In this document: positions 1 to 7,404 of the stretch, in pieces
Numbering within the stretch: the stretch's first letter is position 1
Layout of the letters: each line of letters begins with the position of its first letter
Source: Calditrichota bacterium
GTDB lineage: Bacteria > Calditrichota > Calditrichia > RBG-13-44-9 > J075
DNA: 10,962 bases
Direction: 5' to 3'
NCBI GenBank assembly: GCA_024275555.1
Contig: JAJRYW010000442.1
Span: 1 to 10,962, forward strand
The notes under the pieces: generated by a model
What the model was told of the DNA's origin: nothing
The model's database searches: none
The model's input: the letters and a program-made list of their open reading frames with translations, nothing else
Translations under genes and position numbers: made by a program

Positions 1-15
1 ATAACCGGGTAAGAA

Positions 16-2121
16 CTATTTGCTTTCTAATTGATAAACGCCGTTCCAGTTTTCCGGGGGGGGCGTTTTGAGGTATTCCACGGAGCGGCGCAGGTAGAGT
101 TTGGAGGGGCCGTCGTCCGGGGCCAGGCGAAGGCAGTAGCGGAAACACTCTGCCGCCTGTTCCCAATTGCGGCTGTAAAAATAATTAATACCGCTGAGGT
201 AGATGGTCAGAATGTTTCGCAGGGATTCTTCCATCTTCTGGTCTTTCCGCTCCATCACTTCGTGCACCCGCACCGGTTTGCTTTTGCCTTTTACGATGAT
301 CAGGTCCAGCGGGCGGGTGACGATATGATCTTTGACTAATTTCTGAGTGGCGTGGCTGATCATGATCCGGGTGCCGAAAATCTTGTTGGCGCCTTCCAGG
401 CGGGAGGCTAAGTTCACCTCGTCGCCCAGCACGGTGTAGTCGAACACCTGTTTCGAGCCCATGTTCCCGACAATCATATTGCCGGTGTTGATGCCCACCC
501 GGCAGGAGAGCACCGGGCGGCCCTGGCGTCGCCATTTCCGGGAAAGCTGCTTGAGGCGCTGCTGCATCTCCAGGGCGGCGTAGCAGGCTTTTACCGCGTG
601 CTCTTCGTAGTAAACCGGCGCGCCGAACTCGGCCATAATTGCGTCGCCCTCGTACTTGTCGATAATGCCGTCATGCTGCAAAATGATGTCGGTCATCTCG
701 CTCAGGTACTCATTGATCAGCGTAACCAACTGAGTGGGCGAAAGCGATTCCGAAATGGTGGTAAAACCGGCTACATCGGAAAACATCACGGTCATTACCC
801 GCTCTTCGCCCCCCAGGGAAAGCTTCTCGGGATGGTCCATCAATTCCTGAATCACCTTGGCCGGCACGTATTGCTGGAAGGCGCCCAGGATAATCTGTTT
901 TTCCTTTTGGGTGATGACATATTGATAAAGGTTGGCGCCGACAAAACTCAAAAACATGCCCAACACGGGAAAGACGATCTCCAACACTACCCTATTCCCG
1001 GAAAAAGCCATGATAGTAAAGATCACATAGGCAACAATCATGGCGATGGTTGCGACGACCGACCACTGGGCGGCTGCCCGCAAGGCAATGAACAACACGA
1101 TGGTCATCAGCGCCACAACCATAATGAGCGTAGCCCAGAACGGAAGAACAGAGTAGTAAGAGCTGTGCAGGATGGTGTTGGCGGCGTTGGCTAATATTTC
1201 CACCCCGGGCATCTCCTGGGCAATCCCGTTATACTCCAGAAAGGGGGTCGGGAAATTATCATGCAATTCTGCCACGGTCGAGCCGATGATAACGATTTTG
1301 TCTTTAAAGACCCCGGCCGGCAGCAGTTCTTCGCTAAAATAATCCAGGTCGTTGTCTTCGCCCAGGTCAAAGTCGGCGTCGTCAATCACCGTGGAAAATG
1401 AGTAGGTGGGGAAAGTGCCGCGCGGTCCGGCAAAATCAATTAAAATCGACCCGGGAAGATAATGCGGGATTTCAAACTCGCCGAAGTGAAAAGCGTTGCC
1501 GGTTTCGGTCAGGGGGAGATCGGCCTCGTACCCTTTGTATTTGCGGAGCAGCTCGATGGCGAAGGAGCTAAGCAGTTGATCGTTATGGTACTGCCCGGCG
1601 GAATAGCGGCGGTAAATGCCGTCCGGGTCTGCCCCGATCGAGACCAGGCCCAGCCCGTTGCCGGCGGCGTTTTTAAGGATGTCGATGGGCTCCACCAGGT
1701 AGCGGTAGGATTGCAGGCGGCTGCTCTGTTCCAGTTTGCGGGCCAAGACCACCTTGCCGGTTTGGGCGACGGCCTCGGCTAATTGCCGGTCGCTTTGCGC
1801 CCCGGCCCGGTCCGGCACATCCAGGATAACATCCAGGCCGATCACTTTGGCCCCGGCCCGGCTGAGATTGTTGATGACTTTGGCATAATAGGAACGGGGA
1901 TAAGGCCAGCGCTCCGGCAGCACCTCAAAAGACTGATCGTCGATGGTCACCAGAACAATGGGAGAATCTTGCGGCTCCTGTACGCCCCGCCAGGAAAATC
2001 GCCAGTCGATGGTCTTCAACTCCAGGCTTTCCAGGGCGGGAATGGTGTGGCTGACCAGCAAGGTCAGAATCAGCACTCCCACAGAAACCAGGGCAAGATG
2101 AAAGTAGTTTTGGCGATCCAT
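16..2121 (-). CDS. CHASE2-domain class III (IIIb) adenylate cyclase
   Basis: Membrane sensor that most likely makes cAMP from ATP. An N-terminal membrane helix (about residues 8-27) is followed by an extracytoplasmic CHASE2 domain (about 30-320, with the motif VTIDDQSFEVLPERWPYPR), three closely spaced helices (about 325-348, 352-374, 378-401) and a class III cyclase domain (about 437-622). Catalytic residues visible: metal-binding D449 (FSDVAGFT) and D493 (KYEGDA), purine-selecting K489 and T563, and transition-state N570 and R574 (VNLASR). The Lys/Thr pair is that of class IIIb adenylate cyclases, not guanylate cyclases. The tail (about 630-701) resembles one TPR hairpin and ends in a Pro-rich stretch and NWNGVY. 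The 701-aa length and order are normal for the family. No Shine-Dalgarno sequence is visible before the ATG at 2121, unlike the other genes here. A CACGAA-type repeat starts only 28 bp upstream. The ligand is unknown. Confidence 0.93.
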   Translation of the reverse strand: MDRQNYFHLALVSVGVLILTLLVSHTIPALESLELKTIDWRFSWRGVQEPQDSPIVLVTIDDQSFEVLPERWPYPRSYYAKVINNLSRAGAKVIGLDVILDVPDRAGAQSDRQLAEAVAQTGKVVLARKLEQSSRLQSYRYLVEPIDILKNAAGNGLGLVSIGADPDGIYRRYSAGQYHNDQLLSSFAIELLRKYKGYEADLPLTETGNAFHFGEFEIPHYLPGSILIDFAGPRGTFPTYSFSTVIDDADFDLGEDNDLDYFSEELLPAGVFKDKIVIIGSTVAELHDNFPTPFLEYNGIAQEMPGVEILANAANTILHSSYYSVLPFWATLIMVVALMTIVLFIALRAAAQWSVVATIAMIVAYVIFTIMAFSGNRVVLEIVFPVLGMFLSFVGANLYQYVITQKEKQIILGAFQQYVPAKVIQELMDHPEKLSLGGEERVMTVMFSDVAGFTTISESLSPTQLVTLINEYLSEMTDIILQHDGIIDKYEGDAIMAEFGAPVYYEEHAVKACYAALEMQQRLKQLSRKWRRQGRPVLSCRVGINTGNMIVGNMGSKQVFDYTVLGDEVNLASRLEGANKIFGTRIMISHATQKLVKDHIVTRPLDLIIVKGKSKPVRVHEVMERKDQKMEESLRNILTIYLSGINYFYSRNWEQAAECFRYCLRLAPDDGPSKLYLRRSVEYLKTPPPENWNGVYQLESK

Positions 2122-2149
2122 AGTTTGAGTTTATTCTAAAAAGTTTAAT

Positions 2150-2178
2150 CCACAAATTACACGAATCTTCACGAATTG
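2150..2178. repeat. CACGAA-type triple repeat
   Basis: Three tandem units of 9-10 nt (CACAAATTA, CACGAATCTT, CACGAATTG) lie directly upstream of the cyclase start. From memory, sequences like CCACGAATTACACGAAT are common dispersed intergenic repeats in many environmental genomes. The three-unit layout is the same as that of the CACAGAG repeats elsewhere in this window. Confidence 0.6.
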
Positions 2179-2296
2179 TTTTTATTGGATTTAAAAAAAT
2201 GGCAACTACTCAGGTTATCCGGTAGACTGCTCTTTAAAAGAATTCTTGTACAACTCGGTTTGTTCACAGCCTAAGCGGTTGTATATATGACAGTTG

Positions 2297-2368
2297 AATT
2301 CCCCTCACCCCCTCCCCGGGGAAAGAGCAACGACCGAAGCGCAAACGAAGGACAGGGTGAGGAGAATT
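2297..2368. repeat. Imperfect inverted repeat, CCCCTCACCC type
   Basis: The left arm 2297-2310 (AATTCCCCTCACCC) pairs with 2355-2368 with one mismatch in 14. A second palindromic core (CTCCCCGGGGA) sits at 2312-2322. The part between holds a CGACCGAAGCGCAAACGAAG segment that does not pair. This looks like a dispersed intergenic palindrome of the CCCTCACCCC family that has gained an insert. No T-tract follows on either strand, so it is not a typical terminator. Confidence 0.65.
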
Positions 2369-2475
2369 ATACGCCATTGGCAATAACACCTGAAGTAGTT
2401 ATAAAAAATGGTAACAATTTAGTTCTGTGAAAGAGGCTATTAACCTCGTATTCTTCACCGTGGTTTTGTCGCCTA

Positions 2476-2518
2476 CCCCCTTTAATCCCTCCCGGCGGCC
2501 GGGAGGGATTAAAGGGGG
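2476..2518. repeat. Perfect palindrome, 20-bp arms, 3-nt loop
   Basis: Arms 2476-2495 and 2499-2518 are perfect reverse complements (CCCCCTTTAATCCC... and ...GGGATTAAAGGGGG) around a 3-nt centre. The type is a REP/MITE-like intergenic palindrome. It lies 167 bp past the stop of the barrel gene and would form a strong RNA hairpin. No U-run follows in the direction of that gene, so a role in termination or mRNA protection is only possible. Confidence 0.8.
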
Positions 2519-2599
2519 GTGGAGAAAGATTTTTTTCAAGACCATCGTTTTTTTCAGAACGCTAAATTGTTACAAGTTTTTTAACTCTCTTTTTAAAAA

Positions 2600-2627
2600 T
2601 CTCTGCGACCTCTGCGTCTCCTCGGCA
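2600..2627. repeat. CTCTGCG (CACAGAG-family) repeat copy
   Basis: This segment matches 10115-10142 at 22 of 28 positions in the same orientation. It is therefore a diverged copy of the repeat that bounds the GxxExxY cassette. It lies 57 nt beyond the stop of the barrel gene. No inverted partner and no GxxExxY remnant is visible nearby. Confidence 0.65.
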
Positions 2628-2684
2628 AATTGTTTAACACGAGTTAATTATACAAATTTACTGTTTTTAGAGCAGACTCATAGT

Positions 2685-5072
2685 TTAGAACGTAATATCG
2701 TACCGGGCGGTTAAAATACTGTCATTAAAGGAACGGTCGCCGCTGTACAGGATCAGGTCGCCGTTCAGGGAAATACGGCCCAGCCGTGCATGAGAGTAAA
2801 TCAACCGGCCGTTCAGGTAAGATCGTTTATAATTAAATTCGGTGGTGTTGTTCAATCCGCCCGCATTTGAAGTGGCGGTAGAGTTTACCGAGCCAAATCG
2901 CCCGTTGAGGGAAAAAACCATTTTATCTTCCCGGTTAAACACTTTTCCCAAACGATACTCTGCTCCCAAGCCAAAGGAGTTTAAGGATAATTCATTGGAA
3001 GAAATGCTGCCGGAGGTGTTGTCGGTTTGCTGGAAGTTGAACTCCAGGCGAGTCATCAGCGGTACTTTGTAGCGGGTTTGCAGGATAAATGAGAAGGTGT
3101 TGGAAAGATTGTCAATTTGAGCGTCGGTTCTATCCTCGCGGTTATAACTGAGCAGGTTGAGCGAGAGGCGGTTGTTTAAACCGGAGGCAACGAAGGCGTA
3201 GCTGGTGGAAAAGTTAATTGTGTTGGTGTTGTTGTCCTCGGCAAACCGGAGCGGGTCGCTGGATTCGTCAATCCCGTTATTGCGGTTGTAATTGTTAAAC
3301 CCGAACATCAGCGAGGGCAGGTTGCCCACCGGAAAGTAGGAGATGTTCAGGGCCATGGTGCGGTTTTTGATGGTAGCCGGTTTGATTTCGCTGAGGTTGT
3401 TTTCATACTCCTGGTAGCGCAGGTTCAGAAACAACTGGTTGCGGAACAGGCGCAGGTTGTCGGTGATGGTCAGTCCCTTGGAATCCCGCAGCAGAAACGG
3501 CTGGGCCAGGCTGCGGAACTCATCCTGGACATATTTATACATCACCGAAAAACTATTGTTGAGAAAATTCAGGCGCATCCGTCCTTCGTAGGCCTTGGCC
3601 GGGATGACGATCAGGTATTGGTTGACCGTGATGATGCTGGTAGCCAGGTCGTAGAGGTCCGGGTCGATATCCACCCCGATTTTCTGCAGCGAGTCCAGGG
3701 GCTCATCTTTGCCATCCAGGATGTTGGGATTGTAGGCGGAGAGATTAAAGCTGCCCTCCAGAATAAGATGGTTGTTATCCGTGGCAATGTAAATATCGGT
3801 TCCGGCGGCGGCGGTTTCCTCGGGATTGCGGCCGTATTGGATCGATTTTACATCATCGCGGCCTTTTACGTAGGTCAGCCCCCACTGGAAGTTCTTCCGC
3901 CCCCCGATGCTGGTGCGCAAGCCGCTTACTTCCCGCCGGAAAGTTCCGGGAGAATTGACTTGCAGGATGCCGGTGGAATCCACCCTGCCGACGCCCTCGA
4001 TATCCCGGCGGGTAATTCCTTTGGCAAAATCCAGGTTGAGGAATTTGAGGTACATTTGCCCGTAGATGCCCCGCAGGAACACATTCTGGAGCAAGTAGGG
4101 ATTCAGTTGCGGGTAGGTGTCGCCGCCATTGATGCGCAGAAAACGGTTGTTCCAAAAGTTCCATTGCAGCCAGGCCGTATAGCGGTTGATGGGTTGGGCC
4201 TGCCGGTTTTCCTGGTTGGAGAAAAACAGGCGCGTGCCAAAAGAAACGTTGCGGTTGGAACCGCGCAGGCGAAACCCGGATTTGGAATAGGTCTCGGAAA
4301 GCGTTCCATCCACCAGTTCTTCCCGGCGCACTTCGGCAAAAAAGTTTCCGTTGATGTTCATTCCCACGCTGCTTTTGGGGGTCGGGCCGCGTCGCAATAC
4401 GGCGGTAAACTGCCACTCTTTGCGGGTCAGCAAGCCCCCGGAGCGGTCGTAGAGTTCCAGGCGGATGGTGTGCCTCCCGGGCGGCACCCGGCGGGGCGAA
4501 AAGGTCAGAAAGTCGCTGTAGCCTTTCACGTAGCGGGAAACATCCCAGGTGTTCAGGAACAGTTTGGTTCGCTCCAGGTCCACCTGGCTGGCGTATTGGA
4601 AAAACGAGACGGTCAGGATAAACTCATCGGTAAAAATTTCTTCTCCCGGCTCGGGGCTGATCACCACAATGCCGTCCCCGGATTCGATCTCCTGGTTCAG
4701 CGCCGCGCTAAAGAGACGGCTTTCCGGGGCGTCTTCGGGAAATTGCTGGCGGGAGCCGTCGGCAAACTCCACCCCGATAAAGTATTCCACCACACTGCCC
4801 TGGAATTCCGACAAATCCACACTGGCCAGGTAGCGGAATCCTTCCGGGCGCAGCGGGTGCGATTCAAACCGGCTCGCGCCGAAATCCCGGTAATAGACCC
4901 GCATCTCGTGGATGGGGTAACGGAATTGGTTCAAAACATCCAACTCGATGTGCAAATTCAGGTTGTCATCAACATAGGGAGTCGCCGCAAAATCCATTTC
5001 CACCCGGCCCCGGGCTTGCAAAGAGCCCCAGCAAACCAGCGCCAGACACATCATCCATACCCATCTGCTCAT
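2685..5072 (-). CDS. Outer-membrane beta-barrel protein with N-terminal Ig-like periplasmic region
   Basis: Secreted protein of 795 aa; precise function not recognised. Starting at the ATG at 5072 gives a clean Sec signal peptide (MSRWVWMMCLALVCWGSLQA). Residues about 23-230 are beta-rich and look like two Ig-like or fibronectin-like modules (EYFIGVEFADGS; PPGRHTIRLELYDRSGG). From about 240 to the end there are many alternating amphipathic strands with aromatic girdles and Asn-rich turns. The last residues are ARYDITF, with the terminal Phe typical of a BAM-targeting signal. The reading frame stays open upstream to 5177, but that part overlaps the FecR gene by about 100 nt and lacks a signal peptide. 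The chosen ATG has AGGA 8 nt upstream and starts 1 nt after the FecR stop, which suggests translational coupling. It could be a porin-like or adhesin-like barrel; no substrate can be inferred. Confidence 0.85.
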   Translation of the reverse strand: MSRWVWMMCLALVCWGSLQARGRVEMDFAATPYVDDNLNLHIELDVLNQFRYPIHEMRVYYRDFGASRFESHPLRPEGFRYLASVDLSEFQGSVVEYFIGVEFADGSRQQFPEDAPESRLFSAALNQEIESGDGIVVISPEPGEEIFTDEFILTVSFFQYASQVDLERTKLFLNTWDVSRYVKGYSDFLTFSPRRVPPGRHTIRLELYDRSGGLLTRKEWQFTAVLRRGPTPKSSVGMNINGNFFAEVRREELVDGTLSETYSKSGFRLRGSNRNVSFGTRLFFSNQENRQAQPINRYTAWLQWNFWNNRFLRINGGDTYPQLNPYLLQNVFLRGIYGQMYLKFLNLDFAKGITRRDIEGVGRVDSTGILQVNSPGTFRREVSGLRTSIGGRKNFQWGLTYVKGRDDVKSIQYGRNPEETAAAGTDIYIATDNNHLILEGSFNLSAYNPNILDGKDEPLDSLQKIGVDIDPDLYDLATSIITVNQYLIVIPAKAYEGRMRLNFLNNSFSVMYKYVQDEFRSLAQPFLLRDSKGLTITDNLRLFRNQLFLNLRYQEYENNLSEIKPATIKNRTMALNISYFPVGNLPSLMFGFNNYNRNNGIDESSDPLRFAEDNNTNTINFSTSYAFVASGLNNRLSLNLLSYNREDRTDAQIDNLSNTFSFILQTRYKVPLMTRLEFNFQQTDNTSGSISSNELSLNSFGLGAEYRLGKVFNREDKMVFSLNGRFGSVNSTATSNAGGLNNTTEFNYKRSYLNGRLIYSHARLGRISLNGDLILYSGDRSFNDSILTARYDITF

Positions 5073-5073
5073 A

Positions 5074-5763
5074 TCATTTTTCCTGATTTTGTAGTTCAAT
5101 TCGCATGATTTTTTTCTGTCCGGAGGCGTCGGTAAATTCAAAATCCAGGTTGCCGCCGCCGTTGCCGTCAAACTCATCGTCGGGGATGTCGCCTTTGCCG
5201 GTCAGGCGCACCCGGGGCAACTGCGATTTGGAGAGCACTTCCGCGGTTTGCCCTTTGCGGATCAGCACTTTCCCGGCCTCGTTTTTAATCTCCACCACGC
5301 CTTCCGTGCAGACATAGCGGGTCGGGCCGAGCGGGGTAGGCTGGATAACCCAAAACTTGGTTCCTTTTACGGAGGCGACGGAGGTTGGCGTGGTCACTTT
5401 CAGATTCTCTCTTTGCCGGAACAGGCTCAGGAAAAACGAACCCACCTCGGCAAGAATATTTTTCTCGATGGCTTTCTCTTTGCGCTTCCCCTGGATGGTA
5501 CAGGTGGAATTCTGTTTGATGCGCAACAAGCTGCGATCATCCAAAAATTTTATGGAGCAGAATGATTTATCGCCGGTTTGCAGCTTGTCTCCGGATTTAA
5601 GCACCTGGCCTTTGCGAACCGGAACCGCTTTAAGCGAATTGGCCGGCGTCACCTGCACATCGCCGCGCACCCGGATTACCACGGCAATATTTTCTGCCAG
5701 CAGCGAACCGGAAAACAGCACCAGCAACAAGACCAGCCCGATGTAATGAATATTACGTCGCAT
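5074..5763 (-). CDS. FecR-domain periplasmic protein
   Basis: Exported 229-aa protein. The signal peptide covers about residues 1-23 (LVLLLVLFSGSLLA, then EN). The FecR domain spans about 25-175: a GDVQVTP strand, the GQVLKSGDKLQTGDKSFCSIKFLDDRS core, and KVTTPTSVASVKGTKFWV followed by CTEGVVEIKNEAGK and the KGQTAEV turn. The tail is acidic and Gly/Asn-rich (DDEFDGNGGGN). Unlike classical FecR of iron-siderophore signalling it has no N-terminal anti-sigma part, and no sigma factor is encoded nearby. It is therefore the stand-alone FecR type found in many envelope loci. It has three Cys (69, 88, 152). GAGGA lies 6 nt before the ATG. The stop is 1 nt before the barrel gene, and the secreted-protein gene ends 31 nt upstream, so all three form one operon. 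The ligand is unknown; a role in presenting or stabilising the barrel or signalling to the cyclase is inference. Confidence 0.9.
   Translation of the reverse strand: MRRNIHYIGLVLLLVLFSGSLLAENIAVVIRVRGDVQVTPANSLKAVPVRKGQVLKSGDKLQTGDKSFCSIKFLDDRSLLRIKQNSTCTIQGKRKEKAIEKNILAEVGSFFLSLFRQRENLKVTTPTSVASVKGTKFWVIQPTPLGPTRYVCTEGVVEIKNEAGKVLIRKGQTAEVLSKSQLPRVRLTGKGDIPDDEFDGNGGGNLDFEFTDASGQKKIMRIELQNQEK
5081..5084 (-). promoter_or_regulatory. Shine-Dalgarno site deciding the barrel-gene start
   Basis: AGGA on the minus strand, 8 nt before the ATG at 5072 and inside the last codons of the FecR gene. It supports the shorter 795-aa start and coupling to FecR translation. Confidence 0.6.
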
Positions 5764-5794
5764 GGATATTCCTCAATCTTCTCAATATGGAGAA

Positions 5795-6994
5795 TTAATA
5801 AACTTCAACTTTGTTGATTTTGACTTCACCTTGCAGGATTTTATTGAGCAGGGAGAGCAGGTCGTTCATTTCTATTTTTTGGCCGTTGTAGATGATGGTT
5901 CCGTTCGGTTCAAATCCCTGCTGGCGCAATTGCTGAAGCTGAGATTCCCAGTTCGATCCCAGCAATTGCTCCAGGATGCTCAGAATCTGGGGAGACTGGT
6001 TGGCTAAGTTTTCCAGGCTGGTAATCCGGAAGCGAAAAATATCGCTCTCCAGGATGGTGACGCCGGTGCTGGTTTCCACCAGGGATTGTACTTGCCAGAA
6101 GTACTCGTAGCCGGGCTCCAGGGAGCGCGCCGGCCCTTCAATCACCCCGTCAAACAAAACCGGGTTGGGCTCGGTGGGATATTGAAAGAACGGCTGGGTC
6201 AGGTCCCGCACATAGAGAAACTTGGGCCGGTTGAGGACATCCTGGGCGGTGTTGTCCTCCGGGTAACGTTTCCACACCGAAAGGTTGTAGCGGTCCACCG
6301 CCGGGTTGACATCCGAATACCACTGAAAGTACGGAAAGAGGGTGGAGAGTTCCTGGGGGTCTCCGCTTTCGGAGATCGAGCGCCCCGGGAAGATCAGTTC
6401 CACCGTGGTGGGATTGGTGACAAAGACGGTGTGGTTGTCGTTGTTGTCGGTAATGGGATCGCCGGGGAGCGGGTTGCCGTTTTGATCCACCTCCAGGCCG
6501 CTCAGAATAAAGGCGTAGGTGCCAAAGGGCGCCCGGCCGGTGGCCAGAATCTGGTCCTCCAAATCGGTCACGGCATTCAGATCGATGTTAGCATCGTCAA
6601 AATTCAATTCGACGCGCTGGGGCAGTCCGTTCTCATCAAAGACGGTCGCCGAGCCGCCGCTGAGGGTCTGGCTGTTCAGCACCGTGTTGGACATCGGGGG
6701 CACATTAAAGGGATTGGTTTGCCCCTCGGCAATCGGCGTACCATTGAGAATGATTTGCAGAATCAGGCGAATCCGGTAGACGTTGGTGGGGGAGTTGTTG
6801 CTTAATTGGATCTCAAAGTATTCCGGCACCGCGCCCGTGTTGGTAAAATCAATATCGCCGATGTTAAATATCTGGGCGTCGGGATTCAATATCCGCAAAT
6901 CCAGGAAAATATCCTGGGAGGCGGTCTGGGCAATACTCAGCGCCGGCAGCAGAGCCGCCAACAGCGCCCATAAACACGTCAAACGAGATTTCAT
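5795..6994 (-). CDS. Secreted protein of unknown function with fibronectin-like modules
   Basis: The 399-aa product is not a family I recognise. Residues 1-22 form a Sec signal peptide (LLAALLPALSIA, then Q). The mature part is acidic and Asn/Pro-rich. Residues about 28-125 look like a beta-sandwich (FEIQLSNNSPTNVYRIRLIL), as do 195-330, which include FPYFQWYSDVNPAVDRYNLSVWKRY and LEPGYEYFWQVQSLVETSTG. The latter is reminiscent of a fibronectin type III or Ig fold. The C-terminus (about 335-399) switches to predicted helices (QILSILEQLLGSNWESQLQQLRQQG) and ends KINKVEVY, with no sorting domain visible. AGAGG lies 6 nt before the ATG. It is the first gene of the operon with the FecR and barrel genes, so it probably works in the same envelope complex; that is inference. 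Confidence 0.82.
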   Translation of the reverse strand: MKSRLTCLWALLAALLPALSIAQTASQDIFLDLRILNPDAQIFNIGDIDFTNTGAVPEYFEIQLSNNSPTNVYRIRLILQIILNGTPIAEGQTNPFNVPPMSNTVLNSQTLSGGSATVFDENGLPQRVELNFDDANIDLNAVTDLEDQILATGRAPFGTYAFILSGLEVDQNGNPLPGDPITDNNDNHTVFVTNPTTVELIFPGRSISESGDPQELSTLFPYFQWYSDVNPAVDRYNLSVWKRYPEDNTAQDVLNRPKFLYVRDLTQPFFQYPTEPNPVLFDGVIEGPARSLEPGYEYFWQVQSLVETSTGVTILESDIFRFRITSLENLANQSPQILSILEQLLGSNWESQLQQLRQQGFEPNGTIIYNGQKIEMNDLLSLLNKILQGEVKINKVEVY

Positions 6995-7404
6995 GCAGCA
7001 CCTCTGTGAAATTTGTAGTCGGGTAATAATCCTGTAAAAAGTATAGAGTTATTTGTTTCTTGGAGTGCGCTAATTCACTTAATGAACAATCCGAAAATAT
7101 GAAATTGCCGGGGTTGATCCAACTACATTATCTGCAAAAAAGAGGAGAGCTTGAGAAAACATTATTGAGACGTGAATTAGTTTCCGAAAAAATGAAATGT
7201 ATTTGTGTAGTTGCCTTCATGCAATAGGAATGTCCCCCCTTAATCCCCCGTTCGGCTGAGCTCACGACGAAGCCCGAAATCGGGGGGAAACCGGCCTCCC
7301 TCCCCGATTTCGGGGAGGGCCGGGGTGGGGAAATTTCATGGGGAACTCGTTCATCACATTCAAACAATTTCATTTTCATACTAATTCACGGGTCTTTAAG
7401 ATAC
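6995..7404. other. Intergenic region (410 bp) with promoter candidate and palindrome
   Basis: No gene is supported here. Nearest the secreted-protein gene, the minus strand carries TATACT (plus-strand 7040-7045), 45 nt before the ATG. It resembles a -10 box, but no good -35 box lies 17 nt upstream, so it is a weak promoter candidate for the three-gene envelope operon. The half next to the biotin carrier gene holds the palindrome cluster at 7235-7334. The 83-codon frame at 7128-7379 is a translated palindrome. Confidence 0.6.
7235..7334. repeat. Compound GC-rich palindrome cluster
   Basis: The core is a hairpin with perfect 10-bp arms (CCCTCCCCGA 7298-7307, TCGGGGAGGG 7310-7319). An inverted partial copy, CCCGAAATCGGGG, lies at 7273-7285. 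The outer part begins CCCCCTTAATCCCCCG (from 7235) and resembles the palindrome at 2476-2518. Between them sits an unpaired GAGCTCACGACGAAG segment. It lies downstream of the biotin carrier gene, but no U-run follows on the minus strand, so I class it as an intergenic palindrome rather than a terminator. Confidence 0.65.

Larger units (their letters stand above)
2122..2684. other. Repeat-rich intergenic region (563 bp), no gene
   Basis: No convincing gene lies between the barrel gene and the cyclase gene. The only frames are short, and they translate palindromes. In order the stretch holds a CACGAA triple repeat (2150-2178), an imperfect hairpin with CCCCTCACCC/GGGTGAGG arms (2297-2368), a perfect 20-bp-arm palindrome (2476-2518) and a CTCTGCG triple repeat (2600-2627). 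The background is AT-rich. Any promoter of the cyclase gene must be inside this region, but I cannot name its boxes. Confidence 0.8.

Noticed and set aside
2297..2518. Rho-independent terminators for the barrel gene
   Set aside because: Strong hairpins are present, but no T-tract follows in the minus direction and they lie 167 bp or more past the stop.
3618..5108. A 496-codon open frame on the plus strand
   Set aside because: It lies antisense to the FecR/barrel genes in a GC-rich region. The translation lacks any domain, and the minus-strand product has a signal peptide and barrel pattern.
5073..5177. Upstream in-frame start for the barrel gene (830 aa)
   Set aside because: It would overlap the FecR gene by about 100 nt, puts 35 residues before the obvious signal peptide, and has no better ribosome site than the ATG at 5072.
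7128..7379. An 83-codon frame on the minus strand
   Set aside because: Its middle (PPRPSPKSGREAGFPP and following) is a translation of the palindrome cluster; no coding signal remains outside it.
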